Part shown: piece by piece, positions 1-5,922 of the stretch
Position numbering within the stretch: position 1 is the stretch's first letter
Layout of the letters: every line of letters begins with the position of its first letter
Assembly: GCA_964424985.1 (NCBI GenBank)
Contig: CAYRKQ010000017.1
Location: 1 to 17,845, forward strand
Direction of reading: 5' to 3'
Origin: CAYRKQ01 sp964424985
GTDB taxonomy: Bacteria > Patescibacteriota > Saccharimonadia > Saccharimonadales > UBA7683
Length of the DNA: 17,845 bases
The notes under the pieces: model-generated
Told to the model about the DNA's origin: nothing
The model's input: the letters and a program-made list of their open reading frames with translations, nothing else
Databases searched by the model: none
Made by a program: the position numbers and the translations under genes

Positions 1-5
1 TGAAT

Positions 6-109
6 CAAGTTCAGAATGACAACCCGGGGTACTGTGCAAAGTGTGGGTGGTTCAGTATTTTGTACCTGAACCCCCAGCCCCGATCTGTTAGCGTGTCATC
101 CTGAGCTTG
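6..109. repeat. Degenerate GTCATCC-family inverted repeat
   Basis: CAAGTTCAGAATGAC (6-20) and GTCATCCTGAGCTTG (95-109) are inverted copies of one another with 13 of 15 positions matching. They are the same motif that forms the inner arms of the element at 1682-1815. Between them GGTTCAG (49-55) and CTGAACC (66-72) form a perfect 7-bp stem with a 10-nt loop. No gene is visible in 1-147, and the left part may continue outside the window. I read this as remnants of a dispersed palindromic repeat. Confidence 0.5.
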
Positions 110-142
110 CGGGATTTAGGCTTTGCGCTGAATCGCCCTTAT

Positions 143-171
143 TTGACTTGCATGATTTCTATGCTTATAAT
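143..171 (+). promoter_or_regulatory. Sigma70-type promoter of the 181 gene
   Basis: TTGACT (143-148), a 17-bp spacer and a perfect TATAAT (166-171). Only 9 nt separate the -10 from the ATG at 181, so the transcript should be leaderless or nearly so. It is the closest match to consensus in the window. Confidence 0.8.
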
Positions 172-180
172 GCATGGCTT

Positions 181-432
181 ATGGAGAATAATGTTGTTTC
201 GGTTAATTTTGGAAGTGACAAAAGAATTGGCGTGGCGAACACATCATCTGGCAACCAAATGCCACAGCAGCCGGTGGATATGAATAGGCTCCTGGGAGTC
301 GAGGCACTGGCTCAGGAGCTTAGTGAATTTCAAGATAGCGAGCCAGAACCCCTTTCAACAACCGGACTGTCCAGCGGTAAAATGGCGCTGCTTGCAGAGC
401 TTTCAGAGCAGCTCAGCAGAAGAACACGTTAG
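181..432 (+). CDS. Short orphan protein, 83 aa
   Basis: I do not recognise this protein. It is hydrophilic and acidic, with a Gln/Ser/Pro-rich N-terminal half (MENNVVSVNFGSDKRIG...) and a C-terminal stretch rich in Leu, Glu and Ser that is probably helical (residues about 63-80). No signal peptide, membrane segment or catalytic motif is visible. The ATG at 181 is preferred over an in-frame TTG at 148 because that TTG lies within the promoter at 143-171, upstream of any possible transcription start. Its stop codon overlaps that of the convergent acetyltransferase gene: TTAG (429-432) gives TAG on the plus strand and TAA on the minus strand. The near-consensus promoter argues that it is a real, well-transcribed gene. 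The function is unknown. Confidence 0.6.
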   Translation: MENNVVSVNFGSDKRIGVANTSSGNQMPQQPVDMNRLLGVEALAQELSEFQDSEPEPLSTTGLSSGKMALLAELSEQLSRRTR

Positions 433-872
433 TCAAAATACCGAATCAACTCTAGCGGACAATCTGGCGATCGTTGCCTAAAGCCACGATTTTTGTAAAA
501 TTGCTCGGCCCGGCGTGTTGAACACAGCAAGAGGGCATTTCTTCCAATAGATCTACCGAGGTCTTCGGCGGTCGCAAGCAGTTTTTCGCCCACGCCTTTT
601 CTTCGGTATACTGGCAAAACAGCCAGCCGCTCAACATCGAGATGGCCGCTATTTTCCGGAACACTACAGCCAACCACCCCAATCAATACCTCCTGTGCAA
701 ACGCTGCATACACTACTGAACAGGCTGAACTTTCGAGGGGGTCAAAGTCAGCCCCGAGAAGGTCGGGAAATATCGTCGATACCACCGCATCAATGGCATC
801 TTGCCGCGCATTGGCGTCATGCGTAATATCACGAACCTCGTAATCAACTGCCGTAAGTGGACTCATCTTCAT
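429..872 (-). CDS. GNAT-family N-acetyltransferase
   Basis: This 147-aa protein has the GNAT fold pattern. Residues 80-110 contain strand beta4 followed by the acetyl-CoA pyrophosphate-binding loop (LAVLPVYRRKGVGEKLL, with R90-R-K-G-V-G95 as the R/Q-x-x-G-x-G/A motif). A C-terminal AEQFYKNRGFR segment (122-132) matches the usual beta6 to beta7 end. GNAT enzymes move an acetyl group from acetyl-CoA to an amine; the acceptor cannot be read from the sequence. The length is normal for a single-domain GNAT. The start at 872 is supported by TATAAT on the minus strand (881-886) 8 nt upstream; Met3 is the alternative. It converges on and overlaps the small gene at 181-432 by 4 bp. Confidence 0.88.
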   Translation of the reverse strand: MKMSPLTAVDYEVRDITHDANARQDAIDAVVSTIFPDLLGADFDPLESSACSVVYAAFAQEVLIGVVGCSVPENSGHLDVERLAVLPVYRRKGVGEKLLATAEDLGRSIGRNALLLCSTRRAEQFYKNRGFRQRSPDCPLELIRYFD

Positions 873-880
873 ATTATAAC

Positions 881-886
881 ATTATA
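881..886 (-). promoter_or_regulatory. -10 box of the GNAT gene
   Basis: TATAAT on the minus strand, 8 nt before the ATG at 872. No clear -35 is visible. The position predicts a leaderless or near-leaderless mRNA. Confidence 0.55.
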
Positions 887-953
887 TGTAGTTCTATGTC
901 CATAGTCGCAGCTAGTCGCTACCTAGTGGCCTTAGACTCGTATTACTACATTC

Positions 954-962
954 TGTTACACT
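954..962 (+). promoter_or_regulatory. Extended -10 of the P-loop kinase gene
   Basis: TGT followed directly by TACACT (957-962) forms an extended -10 (TGn). It ends 6 nt before the ATG at 969, which places the expected transcription start on the A of the start codon. Confidence 0.5.
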
Positions 963-968
963 GTCGGC

Positions 969-1484
969 ATGAAACCGACGCTTTATTTAATGATGGGGCT
1001 GCCCGGAGCAGGGAAGACCACTATTGCGAAGATAATTGAGAAATTGACAGGGGCGGTGCGGCTTTCTTCAGATGAAGCGCGCGTGATGCTGTGGAGTGAG
1101 CCGAACTTTAGCGAGCAGGAACATCAGGCACTTTACGAATATCTCGACGATCAGACCAAACACCTCTTGCAAGCTGGCAAAAGCGTTATTTACGACGCCA
1201 ATTTAAACCGTTATGAGCATCGGCAAGAAAAGTATGAACTTGCTAACCTGCTCGATGTAGACGTAATGCTGTGCTGGGTAAAAACACCTCGTGAGCTCGC
1301 CAAACAGCGTCGGATTGACGACGTTACCCATCACCACCTAGTCACCAAGCACGAAGACCCGGCCATCATGTTCGAACGCATCTCGCACATCCTTGAAGAA
1401 CCCGGCGCTAACGAACCCTATGTAGAACTAGAGGGCACTAAAATTACCGAAGATTACATCAAACGAACACTCAACAAGAACTAG
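969..1484 (+). CDS. P-loop ATP-binding kinase (zeta/PNK-like)
   Basis: A 171-aa P-loop NTPase. Walker A is GLPGAGKT at residues 10-17, followed by a conserved acid in SSDEAR (D35). YDANLNRYEHR (75-85) resembles the YDATN-x-xxxxR motif of small kinases related to zeta toxins and polynucleotide 5'-kinases. ARG-rich AKQRRIDD (111-118) fits a LID/arginine segment. It probably transfers the ATP gamma-phosphate to a small-molecule or nucleic-acid substrate, which the sequence does not identify. It stands alone, with no small antitoxin gene next to it, so I do not call it a toxin. The extended -10 just upstream supports the start at 969. Confidence 0.82.
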   Translation: MKPTLYLMMGLPGAGKTTIAKIIEKLTGAVRLSSDEARVMLWSEPNFSEQEHQALYEYLDDQTKHLLQAGKSVIYDANLNRYEHRQEKYELANLLDVDVMLCWVKTPRELAKQRRIDDVTHHHLVTKHEDPAIMFERISHILEEPGANEPYVELEGTKITEDYIKRTLNKN

Positions 1485-1524
1485 CAGTCGCGCCAATTTT
1501 CATCAGCCAAGACTTAGATTTATC

Positions 1525-1552
1525 AATATTTTACGCTATAGCGTAAAATATT
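1525..1552. repeat. Perfect 28-bp palindrome
   Basis: The arm AATATTTTACGCTA is followed immediately by its exact reverse complement, with no spacer. A dyad of this quality is usually a DNA-binding site for a homodimeric regulator or a cruciform. It lies 40 bp after the kinase gene and directly before the gene remnant at 1542-1670. It has no T-tract, so it is not an obvious intrinsic terminator. Confidence 0.6.
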
Positions 1553-1670
1553 TGAGCCACCTCAGCGAAACTTTGAAATTATTCAAACCACCCGAATCGG
1601 CATTAGCCAGGCGGTTGAAGAACAGGCTCGTTTCTACATCAAAGACAGTCCATTCATCTCTCGTCCATAG
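1542..1670 (+). pseudogene. Probable 3' remnant of a lost gene
   Basis: An open frame of 42 codons ends in TAG at 1668-1670 and has no usable start. An in-frame TAG (1539-1541) lies inside the 28-bp palindrome. The translation reads as plausible protein, for example FEIIQTTRIGISQAVEEQA and then ARFYIKDSPFISRP, and begins within the palindrome. I do not recognise the family. It may be the tail of a gene truncated by a rearrangement, or simply chance. Confidence 0.25.
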
Positions 1671-1672
1671 AC

Positions 1673-1824
1673 TATACTTTAAAACCTGAAACTCGAAACT
1701 CCACCCTCGTCATCTCGAGCTTGTCGAGAGATCTAGTTATTGTGTAACAGATCAATCAGATCTTTCGACAAGCTCAAGATGACACAACAACAGGTCAAGG
1801 GTTTCGAGGTTCGGGTATACTTTA
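1673..1824. mobile_element. MITE-like element with 9-bp direct repeats
   Basis: The 9-mer TATACTTTA occurs at 1673-1681 and again at 1816-1824, bracketing a structured insert. The insert has outer inverted repeats at 1685-1701 and 1799-1815 (14 of 17 matching) and inner arms at 1709-1734 and 1758-1783 (24 of 26 matching, core GAGCTTGTCGA). The centre is 23 nt. There is no coding capacity. This architecture suggests a non-autonomous transposable element with a 9-bp target duplication. Three A residues separate the left repeat from its direct repeat, so the exact left end is uncertain. The right-hand direct repeat contains the -10 of the nuclease gene. Confidence 0.6.
1816..1821 (+). promoter_or_regulatory. 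-10 box of the nuclease gene
   Basis: TATACT ends 7 nt before the ATG at 1829. There is no convincing -35. The hexamer lies in the right direct repeat of the MITE-like element, so the insertion would have replaced the original upstream promoter sequence. Confidence 0.5.
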
Positions 1825-1828
1825 GACA

Positions 1829-2416
1829 ATGGATAAACGCACACAGAAAAAACTGGTGAAGATTATTTTTTCACTTGTAACCATGCTCCTGCTCACATTC
1901 TTGCAGCAGCAAGGGGTGTTCAACACCGCAACCAGCGAAGTGACGCAAACTGCCGCGGAGCATACACCCGGCATGTATGAGGTCGTCAAATTTGATGACG
2001 GCGACACCATCATCGTCAATATGGAAGGCAAGGAAGAAAAAGTCCGTTTTATTGGCGTCGATACCCCCGAAACCAAAGATCCGCGCAAGCCTGTACAATG
2101 TTTTGGTAAAGCCGCCAGCCAGTTTACTAAAAACCTTATCGGCGCTCAGCGAGTGAGACTAGAGGCCGACCCAACCAACAGCAACCGTGATAGATACCAG
2201 CGGCTTCTCAGATATATTTATTTGCCAGATGGCACGCTGGTCAATAAAAAGATAATTGAAGAAGGCTATGGTTTCGCCCTCACCGGCTTCCCGTTCACCA
2301 AAATGGAAGAATTCAAAGCCGCCCAAGTCTCTGCCAGAGAAAACAACCGCGGCCTCTGGAACGCCTGCCAACTCGAAACAACCGCAAACGGCATCACCCA
2401 CACCAAACCCGAATAA
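1829..2416 (+). CDS. Membrane-anchored or secreted thermonuclease (SNase)
   Basis: A 195-aa staphylococcal-nuclease-fold protein that cleaves DNA or RNA phosphodiesters with Ca2+. After a basic N-terminus, residues 11-25 are hydrophobic (IIFSLVTMLLLTFL), forming a signal peptide or membrane anchor, so the enzyme acts outside the cytoplasm. The SNase domain spans about 50-178. Counterparts of the catalytic residues are visible: DGDT (D59, like Asp21), VRFIGVDTPE (R73, D78 and E81, like Arg35, Asp40 and Glu43), and DRYQRLLRYIY (R125, like Arg87). NRGLW near 173-177 is the usual domain end. It converges with the gene at 2422, with only 5 bp between the two stops. It could provide nucleotides from external DNA, which would suit a host-dependent organism. 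Confidence 0.92.
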   Translation: MDKRTQKKLVKIIFSLVTMLLLTFLQQQGVFNTATSEVTQTAAEHTPGMYEVVKFDDGDTIIVNMEGKEEKVRFIGVDTPETKDPRKPVQCFGKAASQFTKNLIGAQRVRLEADPTNSNRDRYQRLLRYIYLPDGTLVNKKIIEEGYGFALTGFPFTKMEEFKAAQVSARENNRGLWNACQLETTANGITHTKPE

Positions 2417-2421
2417 CAAGA

Positions 2422-3369
2422 CTAATCTAGCTTATCGGCCAGACCGACTATAACGCGCCGCAAGCCAGGTTCATGAATAATTAAATGTCGCTCTTTTCCG
2501 GCATTCTTAAGACAGCCTCTTATTTCGTTAATGCTGCTACGTACTTTGAAGTCATCATATTCTAGAGAGGTCTGCTCGTCTTCTAGCCAAGATACAATAT
2601 CAGCAACTTGATGCAAACTCTTGGGCTCCTTGCCCGACAGCAAGTATATGACTAGTTCAGAAAGCTCTCCTATAGTACTAATCCGCTTGCCAGAGATGTA
2701 AACTGCAGGCGAAGATTCGTCCTCGTAGACCTTAAAGTCCAGACCCCATTGAGCATGTTTCAAGCGGTTTATTTCATCCGCACTTTCGGTAGGTGTGGCT
2801 GCTTCAGGTATGCCAAAATTAACCACTACCGGCTCACTACTAATGTTATCTTCCGGGACGGACGGTGAATACCAATAAACAGCGTTCGCTTTAGTGGATT
2901 CTTGATGAAAAAATTGGCCAAACGAAATGCTCCTAAGTTTTGGTCTAAGCGAAACAAAACTATCTGTTGGGAATTCCCCAGCAAGTTCCCGTGCAGTCAT
3001 TTTGACACCTGGCCTCTCAATCAATCTTGCTATGATTTCTCGCTGCGAATCATTAACTCGCAAACCCCTTGCCTTAATCTCTTCAACCACTCCATCTACT
3101 GTGTGCGCAACTAAGATGGATTCAGTAGACGAACCATTCTCCTTGTTTGAATCTAGTGATACGGTTCCGTTTTCAATGGTAGCCGCATAAAGTGCCATGC
3201 TAGCAATTACGCCACCTGCTCTAAGCGCACTCTCTTTTACATTTTCAAAACCCTCTAGCCCAGTTGTTTGATCAATGATATCAACCAAGCCTTCAAGTAA
3301 CACCACCGACTGAAGTCGAACCGCTGCAGCTATAGCCTCAGGGCTTGATGGTAGGTTTAATTCGCTCAT
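2422..3369 (-). CDS. Orphan protein with two probable winged helices
   Basis: A 315-aa soluble protein that I cannot assign to a named family. The N-terminal 65 residues are helical and rich in Ala, Leu and Val (LQSVVLLEGLVDIID). Residues about 105-168 look like a winged helix: helix NDSQREIIARLIER, then MTARELAGEF as the turn, then a strand segment ending in VYWYS. Residues about 228-310 (STIGELSELVIYLLSG, then SLHQVADIVSWLE, then a basic helix and HLIIHEPGLRRVIVGL) look like a second, OmpR-type winged helix with a beta hairpin. A role as a DNA-binding regulator is an inference. The start is supported by a -10 TACAAT 8 nt upstream. A separate orphan at 8543-10228 has a similar multi-domain layout. 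Confidence 0.72.
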   Translation of the reverse strand: MSELNLPSSPEAIAAAVRLQSVVLLEGLVDIIDQTTGLEGFENVKESALRAGGVIASMALYAATIENGTVSLDSNKENGSSTESILVAHTVDGVVEEIKARGLRVNDSQREIIARLIERPGVKMTARELAGEFPTDSFVSLRPKLRSISFGQFFHQESTKANAVYWYSPSVPEDNISSEPVVVNFGIPEAATPTESADEINRLKHAQWGLDFKVYEDESSPAVYISGKRISTIGELSELVIYLLSGKEPKSLHQVADIVSWLEDEQTSLEYDDFKVRSSINEIRGCLKNAGKERHLIIHEPGLRRVIVGLADKLD

Positions 3370-3377
3370 ATCTACAC

Positions 3378-3405
3378 ATTGTATGGAAGATTATCGGCTT
3401 TACAA
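3378..3405 (-). promoter_or_regulatory. Promoter of the 2422-3369 gene
   Basis: On the minus strand TTGTAA (3400-3405), a 16-bp spacer and TACAAT (3378-3383) lie 8 nt before the ATG. A leaderless transcript is predicted. Confidence 0.6.
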
Positions 3406-3423
3406 GCACGAGCATTATCTGTC

Positions 3424-4710
3424 TCACCACTCGATGCCGGCGAAGTGGACTTTTTTGTGTTCATCTATACATTTTTGGTAGAGTTTTTCTAATTTTTGCA
3501 TTTGGCCGATTTCGGTAAATTCTGCGGCGCGTTTTTTGGCGTTTTCACCTAGGCGTTTCCTCAGTTTGGCGTCATCAAGCAAGGTAGTGATTTGTTTTGC
3601 CATGTCACGTGCGTTATTTGTGGAAAGCAGCCCCGTTTCACCCGCAATAAATACCTCTGAGACTTCAGGGTCACACAAAATAAGCGGCAGCCCCGCGCCG
3701 GCGGCCTCATGTACTACCAGCCCCTGCGTGTCAGTAGTGGAAGGAAAGAGAAAGATATCTGAACTGCCGTAGGCGACATCCAGCTTCTCGCGCTCAATTC
3801 GACCCGGGAAGAGAATCTTTTCAGCTAAACCACGTGCGGCAGCGTGCTGCTCAAGACTCTCGCGATAATCAAAGTCGCCAATAAACATCAGTTTCACGTT
3901 TTCGTGAGCCCTCGCGACGTGCTCAAACGCTTCAATAAGAAGGTCGAGGTTTTTTTCTCGGCTTAAACGACCGACGTAGAGCAGAACGTGATCTTTCTTA
4001 GCAATTCCGTGATCTTTCTTAAATGTATTAATGTCAGCCGCCGAGGCTTTTGCAATGGGGTCGACACCCGTCGGGAGCAGCGTGGTTTTAGTGGTGCTGC
4101 CCCAACTATCAAGCTGGTGCTGCATTTTGCGCGAAAGGGCAATGACCGCGTCGCAGTCATTGTGCAACATCACGTGCATGCGCGCCACCATCTGTTTGTG
4201 CCAGGCTGTCACCGTACGTTTTGGCCGAAACACGCCCATCATCTTCATAATTTCTCGCGGCGTCATTTTCAGCACAAATGGTGCGGCTAAACTAAGGGCA
4301 ATTGTTCCTGGCAACACGTTTGGATAACGCTCCACATAATGATACAAGTCAGTTGAGTACTGGCTGACCAGCGGAATGTTAGCCCGAATAGCCGCTGCCG
4401 CGCCCATCAGGCCAATTTGGCTGGGCGTGAAGAAGTGAATGACGTCGAGGTTCAGCTTTTTAATTTTTTTCATGGCTCGGGGAGGGAAGAAGACGCTGGT
4501 AAGCTGTTCGTCAAAAAAGACACCCTCCAGCGCCGGAAAGCGAATGACGTGATCATTGTCATTGGGTTCTTCGCCCCGAAGATTCGTCGCCGGAGCAAAA
4601 ATATACACCTCGTGTCCCAATTCTTCCAGCCGCCGCTGCATAATCATGAGTACGTAGCTAATGCCATTGATAGTCGGCAAGTAGGTATCTGAGAAAAGAC
4701 CAATTTTCAT
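3424..4710 (-). CDS. GT4 glycosyltransferase, diacylglycerol-glucosyltransferase-like
   Basis: A 428-aa GT-B-fold, family-4 glycosyltransferase. The N-terminal domain opens with MKIGLFSDTYLPTINGIS, typical of MgtA and of Acholeplasma-type monoglucosyl-diacylglycerol synthases. The C-terminal domain contains the nucleotide-sugar site: VGRLSREKN (246-254) and PSTTDTQGLVVHEAAGAGLP (323-342). The usual E-x7-E pair appears as D327-x7-E335. Such enzymes move a sugar from a UDP-sugar to a membrane lipid at the cytoplasmic face, making glycolipids or lipoglycan anchors. The insert around 145-175 (basic, Met- and Pro-rich) would suit membrane contact. It is transcribed divergently from the glycosidase genes at 4807, which also points to an envelope-glycan role. 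The acceptor is not provable from the sequence. Confidence 0.86.
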   Translation of the reverse strand: MKIGLFSDTYLPTINGISYVLMIMQRRLEELGHEVYIFAPATNLRGEEPNDNDHVIRFPALEGVFFDEQLTSVFFPPRAMKKIKKLNLDVIHFFTPSQIGLMGAAAAIRANIPLVSQYSTDLYHYVERYPNVLPGTIALSLAAPFVLKMTPREIMKMMGVFRPKRTVTAWHKQMVARMHVMLHNDCDAVIALSRKMQHQLDSWGSTTKTTLLPTGVDPIAKASAADINTFKKDHGIAKKDHVLLYVGRLSREKNLDLLIEAFEHVARAHENVKLMFIGDFDYRESLEQHAAARGLAEKILFPGRIEREKLDVAYGSSDIFLFPSTTDTQGLVVHEAAGAGLPLILCDPEVSEVFIAGETGLLSTNNARDMAKQITTLLDDAKLRKRLGENAKKRAAEFTEIGQMQKLEKLYQKCIDEHKKVHFAGIEW

Positions 4711-4719
4711 TACGTATCT

Positions 4720-4728
4720 ATTTTAACA
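4720..4728 (-). promoter_or_regulatory. Extended -10 of the GT4 gene
   Basis: On the minus strand TGT plus TAAAAT (hexamer 4720-4725) ends 9 nt before the ATG at 4710. A second candidate extended -10, TGC plus TATAAT, lies about 21 bp further upstream and would give a leader of roughly 20-25 nt. Confidence 0.45.
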
Positions 4729-4752
4729 TCCTATCTTTTAATTATAGCATAT

Positions 4753-4781
4753 TTGTCAAGTATTTTCAAGTATGATACAAT
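4753..4781 (+). promoter_or_regulatory. Promoter of the glycosidase gene
   Basis: TTGTCA (4753-4758), a 17-bp spacer and TACAAT (4776-4781). The leader would be about 18-20 nt, with no Shine-Dalgarno sequence. The -35 overlaps promoter elements of the divergent GT4 gene, so the two may be co-regulated. Confidence 0.65.
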
Positions 4782-4806
4782 TGGTTTAAGCATAAACGCA
4801 TCTGTT

Positions 4807-5922
4807 ATGACAAAGAAAATAGCTAAAAAATCTGAAGTGAAGAAAGTGGTCAAGAAGCCAGTGAAAAAGAGCTGGCTATTACCTGTGAAAAAACGGTTAC
4901 GCCAGCGCAGAAAATGGCAACGGGTTTTACTGTATTTTCTTCTAGCACTGCTGGCTATATACAGCCTGCATAAATTGGTATCTGCCACCATTCCAGAAGT
5001 TAAGAATCCAAACTGGGGGGTGAGCTTTTCGGTAAAGTATGCCGAGGAACTTGGTGTTGATTGGAAGAAGAATTTCACCGCGTTGCTTGATGATTTGCAG
5101 ATTAAAAACTATCGGCTGATGAGCCACTGGGATCGCACCGAACCCCGTAATAACCACTTTGAGTTTAGTGAGCTTGATTGGCAAATGAACGAAGTGGCCA
5201 AACGTGGCGGCAAAGTCAGCCTGGCAATTGGCATGCGCCAACCGCGGTGGCCGGAATGCCATAAACCAGACTGGGTCAAGACGCTTGATAAAACCACGGA
5301 AGACAAAGAAATTATGGAGTTCACGCTCAAAACCGTCAACCGTTATAAAAACCATCCGGCGCTGGCCAGTTATCAACTGGAAAATGAAGCGGTGAATAGT
5401 TGGTTTGGCAGCTGCACCCCTGAAGATATTGACCAGAAACGACTTGAGCAGGAGTTTGCTGCTGTAAAGAAAGCCGACCCCAACCACTCCGTATACATGA
5501 GCCTCAGTGACCAACATGGCTTGCCGCTGGGCAAACCAGTGCCTGATGAATACGGCTTTTCAGTCTACCGCATTGTCTGGAATGAAAAGACCGGGCCATT
5601 GAAGTTTTACGTTACGTACCCCACGCCAGTTTGGTATCACCGTCTGCGAGCATGGTGGATACAAACTTTTAAAGACCGTGATATTTTTATTCACGAACTG
5701 CAGATTGAGCCGTGGGGGCCAAAAGCGACCGTCGATTTAAGTGTTGAGGAGCAGAATCGTTCCATGGCACCCAAACAAATTCGTCAAAATGTCCGGTTTG
5801 CGCGTAAAATAGGGAAACCAGAAATATACACATGGGGAGGTGAGTGGTGGTATTGGCGCAAAGAAAATCTGAAAGACCCCAGCATTTGGGAAGCCGTACG
5901 AACAGAACTCAACCGCGAATAA
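4807..5922 (+). CDS. Membrane-anchored TIM-barrel glycosidase-like protein
   Basis: A 371-aa protein with a very Lys/Arg-rich cytoplasmic tail (1-39), one membrane segment (about 40-59, VLLYFLLALLAIYSL) and a large outside domain (65-371). The domain resembles clan GH-A glycoside hydrolases (GH5/GH39-like): RLMSHWDRTEP early in the barrel, YQLENE (189-194) at the position of the strand-4 acid/base, and HELQIEPWGP (296-305) with a candidate strand-7 nucleophile at E301. I cannot name the GH family or substrate; a cell-surface glycan is likely. The start is the ATG at 4807, because the in-frame TTG at 4753 is the promoter -35. The last 62 bp of its domain coding are nearly identical to those of the paralogue downstream. 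The next gene overlaps it by about 79 nt. Confidence 0.8.
   Translation: MTKKIAKKSEVKKVVKKPVKKSWLLPVKKRLRQRRKWQRVLLYFLLALLAIYSLHKLVSATIPEVKNPNWGVSFSVKYAEELGVDWKKNFTALLDDLQIKNYRLMSHWDRTEPRNNHFEFSELDWQMNEVAKRGGKVSLAIGMRQPRWPECHKPDWVKTLDKTTEDKEIMEFTLKTVNRYKNHPALASYQLENEAVNSWFGSCTPEDIDQKRLEQEFAAVKKADPNHSVYMSLSDQHGLPLGKPVPDEYGFSVYRIVWNEKTGPLKFYVTYPTPVWYHRLRAWWIQTFKDRDIFIHELQIEPWGPKATVDLSVEEQNRSMAPKQIRQNVRFARKIGKPEIYTWGGEWWYWRKENLKDPSIWEAVRTELNRE
5842..5894 (+). repeat. 53-bp exact repeat, copy 1
   Basis: Identical to 6744-6796. Including the preceding TGGGGAGG and one mismatch, 61 of 62 positions match (5833-5894 and 6735-6796). It encodes the GEWWYWRKENL...SIWEA end of both glycosidase genes. 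Confidence 0.95.

Noticed and set aside
148..180. TTG start giving 11 extra residues on the 181 gene
   Set aside because: The TTG lies between the -35 and -10 boxes, upstream of any possible transcription start.
857..1039. Plus-strand 60-codon frame
   Set aside because: It overlaps the start of the P-loop kinase in another frame, has a Tyr- and Ser-rich non-protein-like translation, and lies over the promoters.
969..1484. Zeta-type toxin of a toxin-antitoxin pair
   Set aside because: The fold is similar, but no small antitoxin gene precedes or follows it, and many such kinases are not toxins.
4753..4806. TTG start giving 18 extra residues on the glycosidase
   Set aside because: The TTG is part of the -35 hexamer TTGTCA.
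4942..5517. A 191-codon minus-strand frame
   Set aside because: Antisense to the glycosidase, with no promoter or recognisable motif.
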